From: Deinococcus hopiensis KR-140
GTDB lineage: Bacteria > Deinococcota > Deinococci > Deinococcales > Deinococcaceae
Assembly (NCBI GenBank): GCA_943327755.2
Contig: CALPYF020000001.1
Location: 62,001 to 126,000 of the forward strand
Direction: 5' to 3'
DNA: 64,000 bases
Within the stretch, counting starts at the first letter, position 1. Each line of letters starts with the position of its first letter. The translations under genes and the position numbers were made by a program. The notes under the pieces were generated by a model. It had not been told where the DNA came from and searched no databases. It saw only the letters and a list, made by a program, of their open reading frames with translations. Below, in pieces: positions 38,073 to 49,577 of the stretch.

Positions 38073-38125
38073 AACGCAGGGCGAGCAGGGGCGGTCACAC
38101 GCCCCCTCACCCGCCCCTGCGGGGC

Positions 38126-38150
38126 ACCCTCTCCCACAGGGGGAGAGGGT
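38126..38150. terminator. hairpin between convergent aldo/keto reductase and dnaG genes
   Basis: ACCCTCTCCC and GGGAGAGGGT form a perfect 10-bp stem with a 5-base loop. No U-tract. It may serve both genes. Confidence 0.55.
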
Positions 38151-38158
38151 CATGGCGC

Positions 38159-39937
38159 CTACGCCCGCGCGGCGCCGCGGACGCGTTTCTCGGCTTCGAT
38201 GGCGCGCTGGAGGTCCTGGATCTGCCGGAGGAGGCCCAGCTGCTCGGTGGGGGCGGCAGAGGGCACCTGTTTCTTCAGCAGGTCGACCTCGGCGCGCATC
38301 GCGTCGATGCTGAGCGTCACCTGAATGTCGTCCACGGCGGCGGCCGCGTAACCGTTCACTTTCTGCTCGTACTGGTGGCTGTTCTCCCGGCCGATGGTGC
38401 CCGCGTCGCGGCCCTCGAACATCAGGCGGATCAGGAGCTGCTCCTCGGGCTGACCACGGAACACGTCCAGAATGTCGTCGGGCGTCTGCGCGCCGCGCGC
38501 GGCCAGCATCACCTTACGCACCGACTCGTTACGCCACGGCATGCTGCCGTCCAGTTTCGCCAGCAGCGACGGATCGACCAGCAGCTGCTTGAGCAGGGCC
38601 AGTTCGCGGTCCTCCTCGCTGCGCGTGCTCGTCATGCCCGCCAGATGCGTGTCCGTCAGGGTGCGCCTCTTGGCCTTGCTGGCGATCCATTCCATGAGCG
38701 CCTCGGGCTTGATGCCCAGCGTCTCGCACGCCGCGCCGCGCACGCCCTCGGCGATCTCGTCCAGGGGGTCGAGGTTCTGCATGCGCGGCAGCAACTCCAT
38801 CAGGATGCGGCGTTTGCCCTCGCTGGTGCCCACCCCGTGCCGTTCGATGGCGGCCTGCACGCGGTAGCGGACCTCGTCCAGACCGCTGCTCAGGGCCGTG
38901 CGCAGCTGCTCGGTATCCCCCGCCAGCAGGGTGTCCGCCGGGTCCTTCCCGCTCGGCACGCTCGTGGCGCGCACGCGGAACTTCGCGCCGAGCACCTGAT
39001 CCAGACCCGACAGGGTCGCCTTCAGGCCCGCCTCGTCACGGTCGAACAGCAGCACCAGACTCTGCGCGCCCAGCCGTTCCAGCAGCGTCGCGTGCTCGGC
39101 GGTCAGGGCCGTGCCCAGGCTCGCCACCGCCCCCGTGAAGCCGTGCTGGTGCATGGTGATCACGTCCATGTACCCTTCCACCACCACCAGTTCCCCGCCG
39201 TTCTTCAGGCCCAGGCGGGCCTTGTCCAGCCCGTACAGCAGTTCACCCTTGCGGAACACGTCCGTCTCCGGGGTGTTCAGGTACTTCGGCTTGCTGTCGT
39301 CCAGCACGCGCCCCCCGAAGCCCACCAGCCGACCCAGGTGATCGCGGATGGGGAACATTACGCGTGCGCGGAAGCGGTCGTACACCCGCCCAGACTCCGG
39401 GTTCTCGATCAGCAGCCCGGCCTCCAGCAGCTGCCGTTCCGACACGCCTTTCACCCGCGCGTGCTTCAGCAGGCCGTCCCAGCCGTCCGGCGCAAAGCCC
39501 ACCTCGAAGGCCTCGATGGTCGCGTCCGTCAGCCCACGCCGCCGCAGGTACGCCAGCGCCGCCTCGCCCGCAGGCCCGTGCAGGTGCTCACGGAAGTACG
39601 CCAGCGCGAACGCGTTCACATCGAACACGTCCCGGCTCGACCGCTCCCCGTAGCGGGCCTCCACCTGAATCCCGGCGCGCTCCGCGAGCTTGCGCATCGC
39701 GTCCCCGAAACTCAGGTTCTCGGTGCGCTGCACGAAACTGAACACGTCGCCGCCCGCCTTGCACCCGAAGCAGTAGAAGTAGCCCTGCTCCGTATCCACC
39801 TGGAACGACGGCGACTTCTCCTTATGGAACGGACACAGGCCCTTCAGGCGGCCGCGCCCGGCGGGGGAGAGCTGCACGTACTCGCCCACCACATCCGCAA
39901 TGTTCAGGCGCGAACGAACCTCTTCTTTCGTTCCCAA
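38159..39937 (-). CDS. dnaG: DNA primase
   Basis: DnaG synthesises RNA primers at the replication fork. The 592-aa protein has the N-terminal CHC2 zinc finger (Cys35, His38, Cys56, Cys59), the catalytic core with VGFGGRVLDD, and the TOPRIM domain (VVEGYMDVI and LLFDRDEAGLKA). The C-terminal ~150 residues are the helicase-interaction region. The TTG start is supported by GAGGTG 5 bases upstream; no ATG start is available nearby. Confidence 0.95.
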   Translation of the reverse strand: MGTKEEVRSRLNIADVVGEYVQLSPAGRGRLKGLCPFHKEKSPSFQVDTEQGYFYCFGCKAGGDVFSFVQRTENLSFGDAMRKLAERAGIQVEARYGERSSRDVFDVNAFALAYFREHLHGPAGEAALAYLRRRGLTDATIEAFEVGFAPDGWDGLLKHARVKGVSERQLLEAGLLIENPESGRVYDRFRARVMFPIRDHLGRLVGFGGRVLDDSKPKYLNTPETDVFRKGELLYGLDKARLGLKNGGELVVVEGYMDVITMHQHGFTGAVASLGTALTAEHATLLERLGAQSLVLLFDRDEAGLKATLSGLDQVLGAKFRVRATSVPSGKDPADTLLAGDTEQLRTALSSGLDEVRYRVQAAIERHGVGTSEGKRRILMELLPRMQNLDPLDEIAEGVRGAACETLGIKPEALMEWIASKAKRRTLTDTHLAGMTSTRSEEDRELALLKQLLVDPSLLAKLDGSMPWRNESVRKVMLAARGAQTPDDILDVFRGQPEEQLLIRLMFEGRDAGTIGRENSHQYEQKVNGYAAAAVDDIQVTLSIDAMRAEVDLLKKQVPSAAPTEQLGLLRQIQDLQRAIEAEKRVRGAARA

Positions 39938-40263
39938 GGCAGCACCTCACCCCCTTTCTGGCAGCCACCCACCGGGCAGCCGGAGACGCCCAGTGTACCC
40001 CACACCCGCTCAACCCGCCAGAGGCCCAAAAATGCGACTGAGACGACAAAAAGAACTGGGCCGCCGGGGCATGCGTCCAGCACGGGAACGCGGCAGGCAT
40101 GCCTATGAGACAAGACGCAGATAGACGCAGAAGAGCGGGGAAAAGAGACGGGCGGCGCCCATGGACACCCCCTCCCAGCCTCTCGCGGGGCGAGCTGTGC
40201 CAGTCCCCCATGAAGGGGAGGAGCACAACCTCCTGCCTGTCCACAGGTGAGCGGCCCTCCCGG
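39938..40263. other. intergenic region upstream of dnaG and the cupin gene
   Basis: About 325 bases with no convincing gene. It includes a 10-bp palindrome AGGCATGCCT (40089-40098) and a short stretch of hairpin-rich sequence near 40180-40230 related in style to other spacers here. Confidence 0.4.
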
Positions 40264-40347
40264 CTCAAGTTCCGCCCAACCCCGCGTGAACCCGCCTTCA
40301 GGCGCCCATCACGCCCGCACCCACCCGCACGGCGCAGGCTAAGCCGC
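40264..40347 (+). promoter_or_regulatory. upstream element A, shared with the PfpI gene
   Basis: The 84 bases before the cupin ATG align almost end to end with the 82 bases before the PfpI-like ATG at 41279 (blocks such as CAACCCCGC, CGCCTTCAG, CCATCACGCCC, GCACCCACC, CACGGC and CGCATGA). The duplication suggests a common promoter or regulator. Confidence 0.6.
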
Positions 40348-40662
40348 ATGAGCCAGTACAAGGTCAGCCAGAGCGACACCACCCACGGCACCGACGGCGA
40401 GCACCACCTCGTCAAGGGGCAGCAGAGCAGCATGCGCCTGTGGCACCGCGAGGAACCCAACGCCGACAAACCCGAACGCACCCACGAGTACGAAACCCTC
40501 GGGTACGTCATTGAAGGCAAAGTCGACCTGATCGTGAACGGCGAGACGATCAGCCTCCAGCCCGGCGACTCCTACCACGTGCCCGCTGGCGCCCCCCACA
40601 CCTTCCGCGTCACCGAGACCCTCACCGCCGTCGAAGTGACCACGCCCGGCACGGACAAGTAA
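40348..40662 (+). CDS. single-domain cupin protein
   Basis: The 104-aa protein folds as one cupin barrel (~35-100). Motif 1 is degenerate (THEYETLGYVIEGKVDLIV) and motif 2 is PGDSYHVPAGAPHTFRV with the metal-binding His residues. No signal peptide. Function is not assigned; small cupins bind sugars, act as isomerases or respond to stress. Its upstream DNA is nearly the same as that of the PfpI-like gene, so the two are probably co-regulated. Confidence 0.82.
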   Translation: MSQYKVSQSDTTHGTDGEHHLVKGQQSSMRLWHREEPNADKPERTHEYETLGYVIEGKVDLIVNGETISLQPGDSYHVPAGAPHTFRVTETLTAVEVTTPGTDK

Positions 40663-40692
40663 GGCCTCCTCTCCCTTCCGCTGCTTCGCACA

Positions 40693-40714
40693 TCCCTCTC
40701 CCAGCGGAGAGGGA
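40693..40714. terminator. hairpin between convergent cupin and SnoaL-like genes
   Basis: TCCCTCTCC and GGAGAGGGA form a perfect 9-bp stem with a 4-base loop and no U-tract. Confidence 0.5.
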
Positions 40715-40769
40715 TGAACAATGCCCGCCCCTGGCCTGTGCCGGGGCGGGCGCGTTCCTCGCTTGACGA

Positions 40770-41144
40770 TCAGGCGGGGGTGGCCACCACGAACGCCGCG
40801 CTGTCGTAATACGTGCGGAACGCCGAGACCTTCCCATCCTGCACGTCCAGCAGGCTCACGCCCCGGTACGAGATCTGCCGCCCGCCCGGCAGGCGACCCG
40901 ACGCCGTCCACTCCAGCACGCCCAGACCGCCCTCCTCCTGCACGCGGGTGAACTCACTGCGCACCTCCTCGAAATTGCGCAGGTACGCCTCCCAGAACTC
41001 GCGCGCACCCTCCGCGCCCTCCCAGGTCTGCTGGGTCAGGTTCCGCAGCGTCACGTCCCCCGCGTGCAGGGCCAGCAACCCCGTCACGTCCCCGGACTGC
41101 TCGGCGGTCTGCAAGGCCTTCGCGAACTCGTCTGTCAGTGTCAT
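40770..41144 (-). CDS. SnoaL-like / NTF2-fold protein
   Basis: The 124-aa protein has the pattern of a SnoaL-like cone-shaped domain: an N-terminal helix pair with FAKALQTAEQSGDVTGLLALHAGDVTL, then TWEGAEGAREFWEAYL, and the strands GVLEWTASGRLPGGRQISYRGVSLLDVQDGKVSAFRTYYD. Such proteins act as isomerases, hydrolases or binding proteins; nothing shows which here. GGGAGG lies immediately before the ATG, closer than usual. Confidence 0.8.
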   Translation of the reverse strand: MTLTDEFAKALQTAEQSGDVTGLLALHAGDVTLRNLTQQTWEGAEGAREFWEAYLRNFEEVRSEFTRVQEEGGLGVLEWTASGRLPGGRQISYRGVSLLDVQDGKVSAFRTYYDSAAFVVATPA

Positions 41145-41196
41145 GCCTCCCACCCCATCACACGCCCCAGGCGCGCAAGGCAAGAACCCACACCAA

Positions 41197-41278
41197 CTCA
41201 AGCCCCCCTCAACCCCGCCTCAACGCGCCTTCAGACCACCATCACGCCCCGCACCCACCAACACGGCACGCTGAACGC
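41197..41278 (+). promoter_or_regulatory. upstream element B, shared with the cupin gene
   Basis: This stretch aligns with 40264-40347 with only a few single-base gaps, from CTCAAG through CGCATGA. It lies between the divergent SnoaL-like gene and the PfpI-like gene. Confidence 0.6.
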
Positions 41279-41845
41279 ATGACCGACCAACCCCTGAAAG
41301 GCAAAACCATCGCCATCCTCGCCGCCGACGGCGTCGAACAGGTCGAACTCGTGAAACCCCGCGAAGCCCTCGAAGCCGCCGGGGCCACCACGCACCTCAT
41401 CAGCCTCAAAACCGGGCAGATCCAGAGCATGAAAGGCGACATGGAACCCCAGGCCAAGTACGACGTCGACCACACCGTCACGCAGGCCAACCCCAGCGAC
41501 TACGACGGCCTCCTCCTCCCCGGCGGCACCGTCAACCCCGACAAACTCCGCCTGGACCCCTACGCCATGAAGTTCGTCCGCGCGTTCTACGACCACGGCG
41601 CACCCATCGCCGCCATCTGCCACGGCCCCTGGAGCCTCAGCGAAACCGGCATCAGCAAAGGCCTGAAAATGACCAGCTGGCCCAGCCTGAAACACGAACT
41701 CACCCTCGGCGGCGCCGAATGGGTCGACCAGCAGGTCGTCGTGGACAAAGGCATCGTCACCAGCCGCAACCCCGACGACATCCCCGCCTTCAACGCCAAG
41801 ATGATCGAAGAATTCCAGGAAGGCGACCACAGCAGCAAGAGGTAA
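41279..41845 (+). CDS. DJ-1/PfpI family protein
   Basis: The 188-aa protein has the class I glutamine-amidotransferase-like fold of general stress protein 18/PfpI. The nucleophile elbow is AAICHGPW with Cys, the upstream acid lies in AADGVEQVEL and DGLLLPGGTVNPDKLR is the family strand-loop. Members are glyoxalases, deglycases or chaperones that protect against stress. It shares its upstream DNA with the cupin gene. Confidence 0.92.
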   Translation: MTDQPLKGKTIAILAADGVEQVELVKPREALEAAGATTHLISLKTGQIQSMKGDMEPQAKYDVDHTVTQANPSDYDGLLLPGGTVNPDKLRLDPYAMKFVRAFYDHGAPIAAICHGPWSLSETGISKGLKMTSWPSLKHELTLGGAEWVDQQVVVDKGIVTSRNPDDIPAFNAKMIEEFQEGDHSSKR

Positions 41846-41859
41846 GAGGGAAAAGAGAT

Positions 41860-41888
41860 GGGCCGCACTCGGGGGAGGAGTGCGGCCC
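41860..41888. terminator. terminator between the PfpI gene and the AT-rich island
   Basis: GGGCCGCACTC and GAGTGCGGCCC form a perfect 11-bp stem with a 7-base loop, followed by TTCTGTCT on the plus strand. It marks the left edge of host-like GC-rich DNA. Confidence 0.75.
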
Positions 41889-41967
41889 TTCTGTCTGAGC
41901 TTGTTATAAGGCTCTCGCGCTTCAATTACGACGGCATAAGGTGAGAAAGAATGACATGTTTCATGTG

Positions 41968-42690
41968 TTATTCGTTGAGTGAATTGAGGTAGTCAGTGTA
42001 ATTTATTGCAGGAACGGATCCCATTTTCTGTAAAAGACGTAAAAAATTCATAAAAAACATGGCAATAGGCAGCTTGTCTGTTTGAATAAAATTTCCGTCC
42101 TCAAACGTGAAAGAGGTTGAGCTTGCAACACATCCCAAATTCAGGATCTTTTGGGGATCTGTATTCTTTAGATGTGCCATAGCGGTTTCGCTAATCGCTG
42201 GAGAGTAATCTGATTCGTATGTGAGTATACCTGCTATGATCTCGGGAGGTTTTCTAGCCTCAAAGGTGCCGCCAGCATGTGTTATATTGCTACTAGTCCT
42301 AATGAGCTTCCTTACAGACTGTGCTTTGTCTTGTGCATATGTAATGTTCTCGCGTGAAAGATTCTGCTTAACTTCAAATACTGCATATACACTCTCTGCG
42401 GGTATGAATTGACTGCCTTGCTGGGAGTAAAGACGCGGAGTGAAGTGGGAATCATAGATAACTAAGTCAATCTGATCGCTCACGTTTCCTCCGTGATCCA
42501 TCACAAAGGCGCGATTAACTTTGTATCTATGTGGTAAATATTCGCCCAGCAAAGCTATCCACTCTGCCTCCGATACCTCACCTTTTGTTCCTGGATGCCC
42601 AAAAACTCCTCGACCATTGCTTAGCTTTTCAACGAACTGTCCTTGAATCTGTTGGTAAACCTCTTGCAATTTGTGGTCTGACTTCACCAT
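41968..42690 (-). CDS. DUF6602-like protein with PD-(D/E)XK nuclease signature, candidate effector
   Basis: The 240-aa protein resembles the DUF6602 group as I know it: an N-terminal helical part, then YLPHRYKVNRAFVMDHGGNVSDQIDLVIYD and ESVYAVFEVKQNLS. Asp75 and Glu106-x-Lys108 (FEVK) fit the PD-(D/E)XK nuclease core; the C-terminal ~110 residues have no recognised sensor domain. The ATG overlaps the end of the nucleotidyltransferase gene by 7 bases, with GGAG ~9 bases upstream, so the two are coupled. Base composition is far below that of the flanks. I infer a DNA-degrading effector, not proven; a TTG five codons upstream is a less likely start. Confidence 0.72.
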   Translation of the reverse strand: MVKSDHKLQEVYQQIQGQFVEKLSNGRGVFGHPGTKGEVSEAEWIALLGEYLPHRYKVNRAFVMDHGGNVSDQIDLVIYDSHFTPRLYSQQGSQFIPAESVYAVFEVKQNLSRENITYAQDKAQSVRKLIRTSSNITHAGGTFEARKPPEIIAGILTYESDYSPAISETAMAHLKNTDPQKILNLGCVASSTSFTFEDGNFIQTDKLPIAMFFMNFLRLLQKMGSVPAINYTDYLNSLNE

Positions 42691-43424
42691 ATAACATCGC
42701 TCCAATAGGTAGCTTTCGCTGCATGTTTGGCGGCTGACGCCACTGAGAATTTCTGGGTGGGCGTTAAAGTATCAGATATTATATTGTTGGAGTTCGATGG
42801 ATCAACTATTTTTAAGGTCGTTATTTCGCTTGCTAAATAATCTAGTGCTGCTTGAAAGTTGGCGGATAAATTGCCTTGCTGTTTATACTTAAGAGCCTGG
42901 ATGAAAATAAGTTCTAAATAAAAAGCGGGGATGTCTATGTTGTGAAGCCTCTTCCATATCTTTCCTAGCTTGATTTCGCTAATTCTGTTGGAGTTAGAAA
43001 CGGTTTGAATGTGTTGAGCCACATTGGTTTGCGTCCACGTGCTAGCTTTGCTGACATAGAGACTGTGCCAATTGGTGTAGCCCTCTTGTCTGCGAGCAGG
43101 AACCAAATCTACCTTAATTCCATTAAAGTTTATACCTATAGAGACATTCTGCCTTCTGGGGGCTAAATTGTTACTCGAGGCAAATTCATAAATATCTTCG
43201 TAGGCACCGCGTAATGTATATGATGAAGGACTGAAAGATATAAAAAGATCAATATCTGAACCTGAGCTGCCCACTCTGACTGCTGTACCCTTGGCATAAG
43301 ATCCGGAAAAAGTAACACTTTCAACTCCAGTCCTATATCTTAGTTTGGTCACGAGTGGGCTAACAAGTTGAGGTGCATTTATATGGGCTTTGTATTTCAC
43401 TAGCACATCATCAAGCAGGGTCAT
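42684..43424 (-). CDS. OAS/CD-NTase-like nucleotidyltransferase, candidate second-messenger synthase
   Basis: The 246-aa protein has a polymerase-beta nucleotidyltransferase core: GS at residues 41-42 in FSGSYAKGTAV, the metal pair Asp57 and Asp59 (GSDIDLFISF) and a third carboxylate Asp106 (IKVDLVPAR). The helical part contains ISEIKLGKIWKR...IPAFYLELIF, close to the pattern of OAS/CD-NTase enzymes. Such enzymes make cyclic oligonucleotides in CBASS anti-phage systems. Low-GC DNA and odd codon use indicate acquisition. A TAAACT box lies 6 bases before the ATG, downstream of a palindromic spacer. Alternatives are another defence or toxin-type nucleotidyltransferase. Confidence 0.78.
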   Translation of the reverse strand: MTLLDDVLVKYKAHINAPQLVSPLVTKLRYRTGVESVTFSGSYAKGTAVRVGSSGSDIDLFISFSPSSYTLRGAYEDIYEFASSNNLAPRRQNVSIGINFNGIKVDLVPARRQEGYTNWHSLYVSKASTWTQTNVAQHIQTVSNSNRISEIKLGKIWKRLHNIDIPAFYLELIFIQALKYKQQGNLSANFQAALDYLASEITTLKIVDPSNSNNIISDTLTPTQKFSVASAAKHAAKATYWSDVIW

Positions 43425-43430
43425 TTTCGG

Positions 43431-43459
43431 AGTTTATTACGCTGTTGGCGTAATTGCAA
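43431..43459 (-). promoter_or_regulatory. promoter of the AT-rich island with palindrome as spacer
   Basis: On the minus strand TTGCAA (-35), the 17-bp perfect palindrome TTACGCCAACAGCGTAA (arms TTACGC/GCGTAA) and TAAACT (-10) follow without a gap, and the ATG comes 6 bases later. A dimeric repressor sitting on the spacer would block RNA polymerase; its gene is not in the island. Confidence 0.65.
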
Positions 43460-43491
43460 CCGGCTGAAATAACCGCCAGGCGAACGTTTAC

Positions 43492-46371
<2,880 letters not shown>

Positions 46372-46478
46372 GGAGTACTCCTGGGGGTGAGATCGGTGGT
46401 CGGGCAGCGTGGTCTGCGCCCAGCCATGAGACAGCTGCGGGCCATGAACCTCATAGCCCACAGCCCGGCGCGCATGGT

Positions 46479-46838
46479 TTAGTTCGCGGCTTCGTACGCG
46501 GCGGCGTCCATCAGGTCGCCTTCGCCGGTCACGTCGAGTTTGAACAGCCAGCCGCCCTCGTAGGGGGCGCTGTTCACGAGTTCGGGCGTGCCGCTCAGGG
46601 CGTCGTTCACGGCGACGATGGTGCCGCTGGCGGGCGCGTAGATGTCAGACGCGGTCTTGACGCTCTCGACGACGGCGATGGTCTCGCCGGCTTCGACGAC
46701 GCGGCCCACTTCGGGCAGTTCGACGTACACGACGTCGCCCAGCTGGTCCTGCGCGAAGTCGGTGATGCCGACGGTGCCGTCCGCGGCGAGCCATTCGTGG
46801 GAGGCGGCGTACTTCAGTTCGGTGGGAGTGGTGGTCAT
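46479..46838 (-). CDS. gcvH: glycine cleavage system H protein
   Basis: This 119-aa lipoyl carrier shuttles the aminomethyl intermediate between P, T and L proteins. The lipoylated Lys is in ESVKTASDIYAP, and the flanking GEPEL-like segment (SGTPELVNSAPYEGGWL) is typical. It lies between gcvT and gcvP on the same strand, with 59- and 107-base gaps. Confidence 0.96.
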   Translation of the reverse strand: MTTTPTELKYAASHEWLAADGTVGITDFAQDQLGDVVYVELPEVGRVVEAGETIAVVESVKTASDIYAPASGTIVAVNDALSGTPELVNSAPYEGGWLFKLDVTGEGDLMDAAAYEAAN

Positions 46839-46897
46839 GGTCGTATTCTCCGGGTTTCGGGGGTGGGGGGTGTGTGCGGGCCTACGTGGGCGGCGGG

Positions 46898-47968
<1,071 letters not shown>

Positions 47969-48040
47969 ACCTGAAACTGTAGCCGACCCACCCCCGGAGC
48001 GTCCGGGCCGTCTGGACGCCCGGGGGGTGTACGCTGAGGC

Positions 48041-48490
48041 ATGACAGCCGGGAAAAAGAGCGTTCCAAAGGGTGAAAAACGTCAGACTGGAACGGTGTAT
48101 GAGCAGCTGACCAGCTGGGCACTTGAGGGTGCCCGGCAGGGCCTCACCCCCCGCGACGCCTGGGCCGCCGCGCAGGGGTCCGTGCAGGGTTCACCCAGCA
48201 CGCTCGCGAAGGGCTGCCCACGCTCCACATTCGTCTCCCTGGCCGAACACGGGTATCTGCGGGGCGTGCCCAGGCAGGCCGACGCTCGCCCCCTGACCCT
48301 GAACGCCCAACATGCCCTGCACGCGCGGGTGGTTGCTCAGGCTGACCCTGACCTCCTGAACCGCAAGCAGGCGTGGTGGGCCGCAACCCGCGCGTACTCC
48401 GGCACGGACCGGGAGAATCACGCGGGCATCCTGGACGTCCTGCACGCACTGATCACACGCGACGCCCTGACCGACCTACCCGTCCCGTGA
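48041..48490 (+). CDS. DUF6979-like protein of unknown function
   Basis: The 149-aa soluble protein contains a block KGCPRSTFVSLAEHGYLRGVP (about residues 52-71) and a terminal ENHAGILDVLHALITRDAL that recall the DUF6979 family. No catalytic motif is evident. A TACGCT box lies 5 bases before the ATG. Its stop overlaps the GTG of the next gene (GTGA), so the two are coupled. Confidence 0.7.
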   Translation: MTAGKKSVPKGEKRQTGTVYEQLTSWALEGARQGLTPRDAWAAAQGSVQGSPSTLAKGCPRSTFVSLAEHGYLRGVPRQADARPLTLNAQHALHARVVAQADPDLLNRKQAWWAATRAYSGTDRENHAGILDVLHALITRDALTDLPVP

Positions 48491-49008
48491 GCCCCTCGCA
48501 CCTGCTGGCGCTGCGGCCTCCGCCGGAGATCGAGGCCCGCATCGTGGCGTTCCGGGAGGCCCACGGCGTGCGCGACGCGGCGGCGGTGCCGCACATCACG
48601 GTCAAGGCCCGCAGTGGTCTGGAGGACGACCTGCACTGGCTGGACCTTGTCCCGGCGGTGGCGGCGGCGACCCCGCCCGTCCCGGTCGAACTGCTTGCGC
48701 CGCGCGTGTTCCCGAACGGCAGCGCCCTGTACCTGCCCGCCCGCAGCCCCGACGCCGTGCGGCTGCACCTCGCCCTGCTGGATGCTCTGCGCCCCGCGCG
48801 ACGCTTCGGGTACGAGGGGCCGCACCTGACCCCGCACCTCACGCTGGCCCTCGGGCGGCGCGACGTGAATCTGAATGCCCTGCTGGACGCCGCGCGGCAG
48901 GCCTTCCCGTCGCCGCTGACGTTCACCGCCACGCACCTCGTCTGGATGCGCAAACCCGGACCCGGTGGGGCGTACCGGCCCGCCGAACGCTGGACGCTGG
49001 GCGGGTAG
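48487..49008 (+). CDS. 2H phosphoesterase, 2'-5' RNA ligase family
   Basis: The 173-aa protein has both HxT motifs of the 2H superfamily, PHITVKA (near residue 39) and PHLTLAL (near 121). Members cleave or form 2',5' RNA bonds or hydrolyse cyclic phosphates; the substrate here is open. The GTG start overlaps the previous stop. Confidence 0.87.
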   Translation: MSPSHLLALRPPPEIEARIVAFREAHGVRDAAAVPHITVKARSGLEDDLHWLDLVPAVAAATPPVPVELLAPRVFPNGSALYLPARSPDAVRLHLALLDALRPARRFGYEGPHLTPHLTLALGRRDVNLNALLDAARQAFPSPLTFTATHLVWMRKPGPGGAYRPAERWTLGG

Positions 49009-49053
49009 AGGTCGCGGCCTCGTGGCGGCACGCTGCGCCCGGTAGACTCGCTC

Positions 49054-49506
49054 ATGCCCCGTGTCGCCCGGACCGAGCTCACCGTGCAGGCCCCCCTGGA
49101 GCGGGTCTTCGACCTGCTGGTGGACTTCAGCGCGTACAGCAGCTGGAATCCGTTCGTGGTGGAGGTCACGGGGGCTGAACGTGCGGTCGAGGGGGTGCGG
49201 ATGCGATTCAAGCTGCCCTGGCGCGGGGGCCGGTTCATGCACTCCGACGAGCAGGTCACGCGCGTGCAGCCTCCGGTGGGCGGCGCGGCGCTGGTCGCGT
49301 GGCGGTACGACAGTCCCCTGGCCCGCTGGGGCCTGCTGCGGTCGGAGCGGGTGCAGACCCTGTGGCAGCTGCCGAACGGCGATACGGCCTACGCCACCGA
49401 GGAGGTCTTCCACGGGCTGGCATCGGCTCTCGTGCCCGTGCGGTGGGTGCAGGCGGGGTTCGAGGCGCAGGCGCGGGCCATGCGCGATCACCTGTCGCCC
49501 ACCTGA
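49054..49506 (+). CDS. SRPBCC-domain protein
   Basis: The 150-aa protein has a START-like (SRPBCC) fold: the N-terminal LTVQAPLERVFDLLVDFSAYSSWNPFVVEV is the family signature, followed by antiparallel strands and a long C-terminal helix. It probably binds a hydrophobic ligand. A TAGACT box lies 5 bases before the ATG with no Shine-Dalgarno sequence. Confidence 0.87.
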   Translation: MPRVARTELTVQAPLERVFDLLVDFSAYSSWNPFVVEVTGAERAVEGVRMRFKLPWRGGRFMHSDEQVTRVQPPVGGAALVAWRYDSPLARWGLLRSERVQTLWQLPNGDTAYATEEVFHGLASALVPVRWVQAGFEAQARAMRDHLSPT

Positions 49507-49577
49507 AGGACGGCTGCCGGGCTGGTTCGGTGTGCCCTCCGACGGTCCCGGCGCGCCGGGCGTCGCCTACTACCGGC

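Noticed and set aside
42691..42705. TTG start for the DUF6602-like gene
   Set aside because: The ATG at 42690 gives tighter coupling with the upstream gene and a better-placed GGAG.
47969..48040. Glycine riboswitch upstream of gcvT
   Set aside because: Only 72 bases separate gcvT from the divergent gene, and a -10 box lies 7 bases before the start codon, leaving no room for an aptamer.
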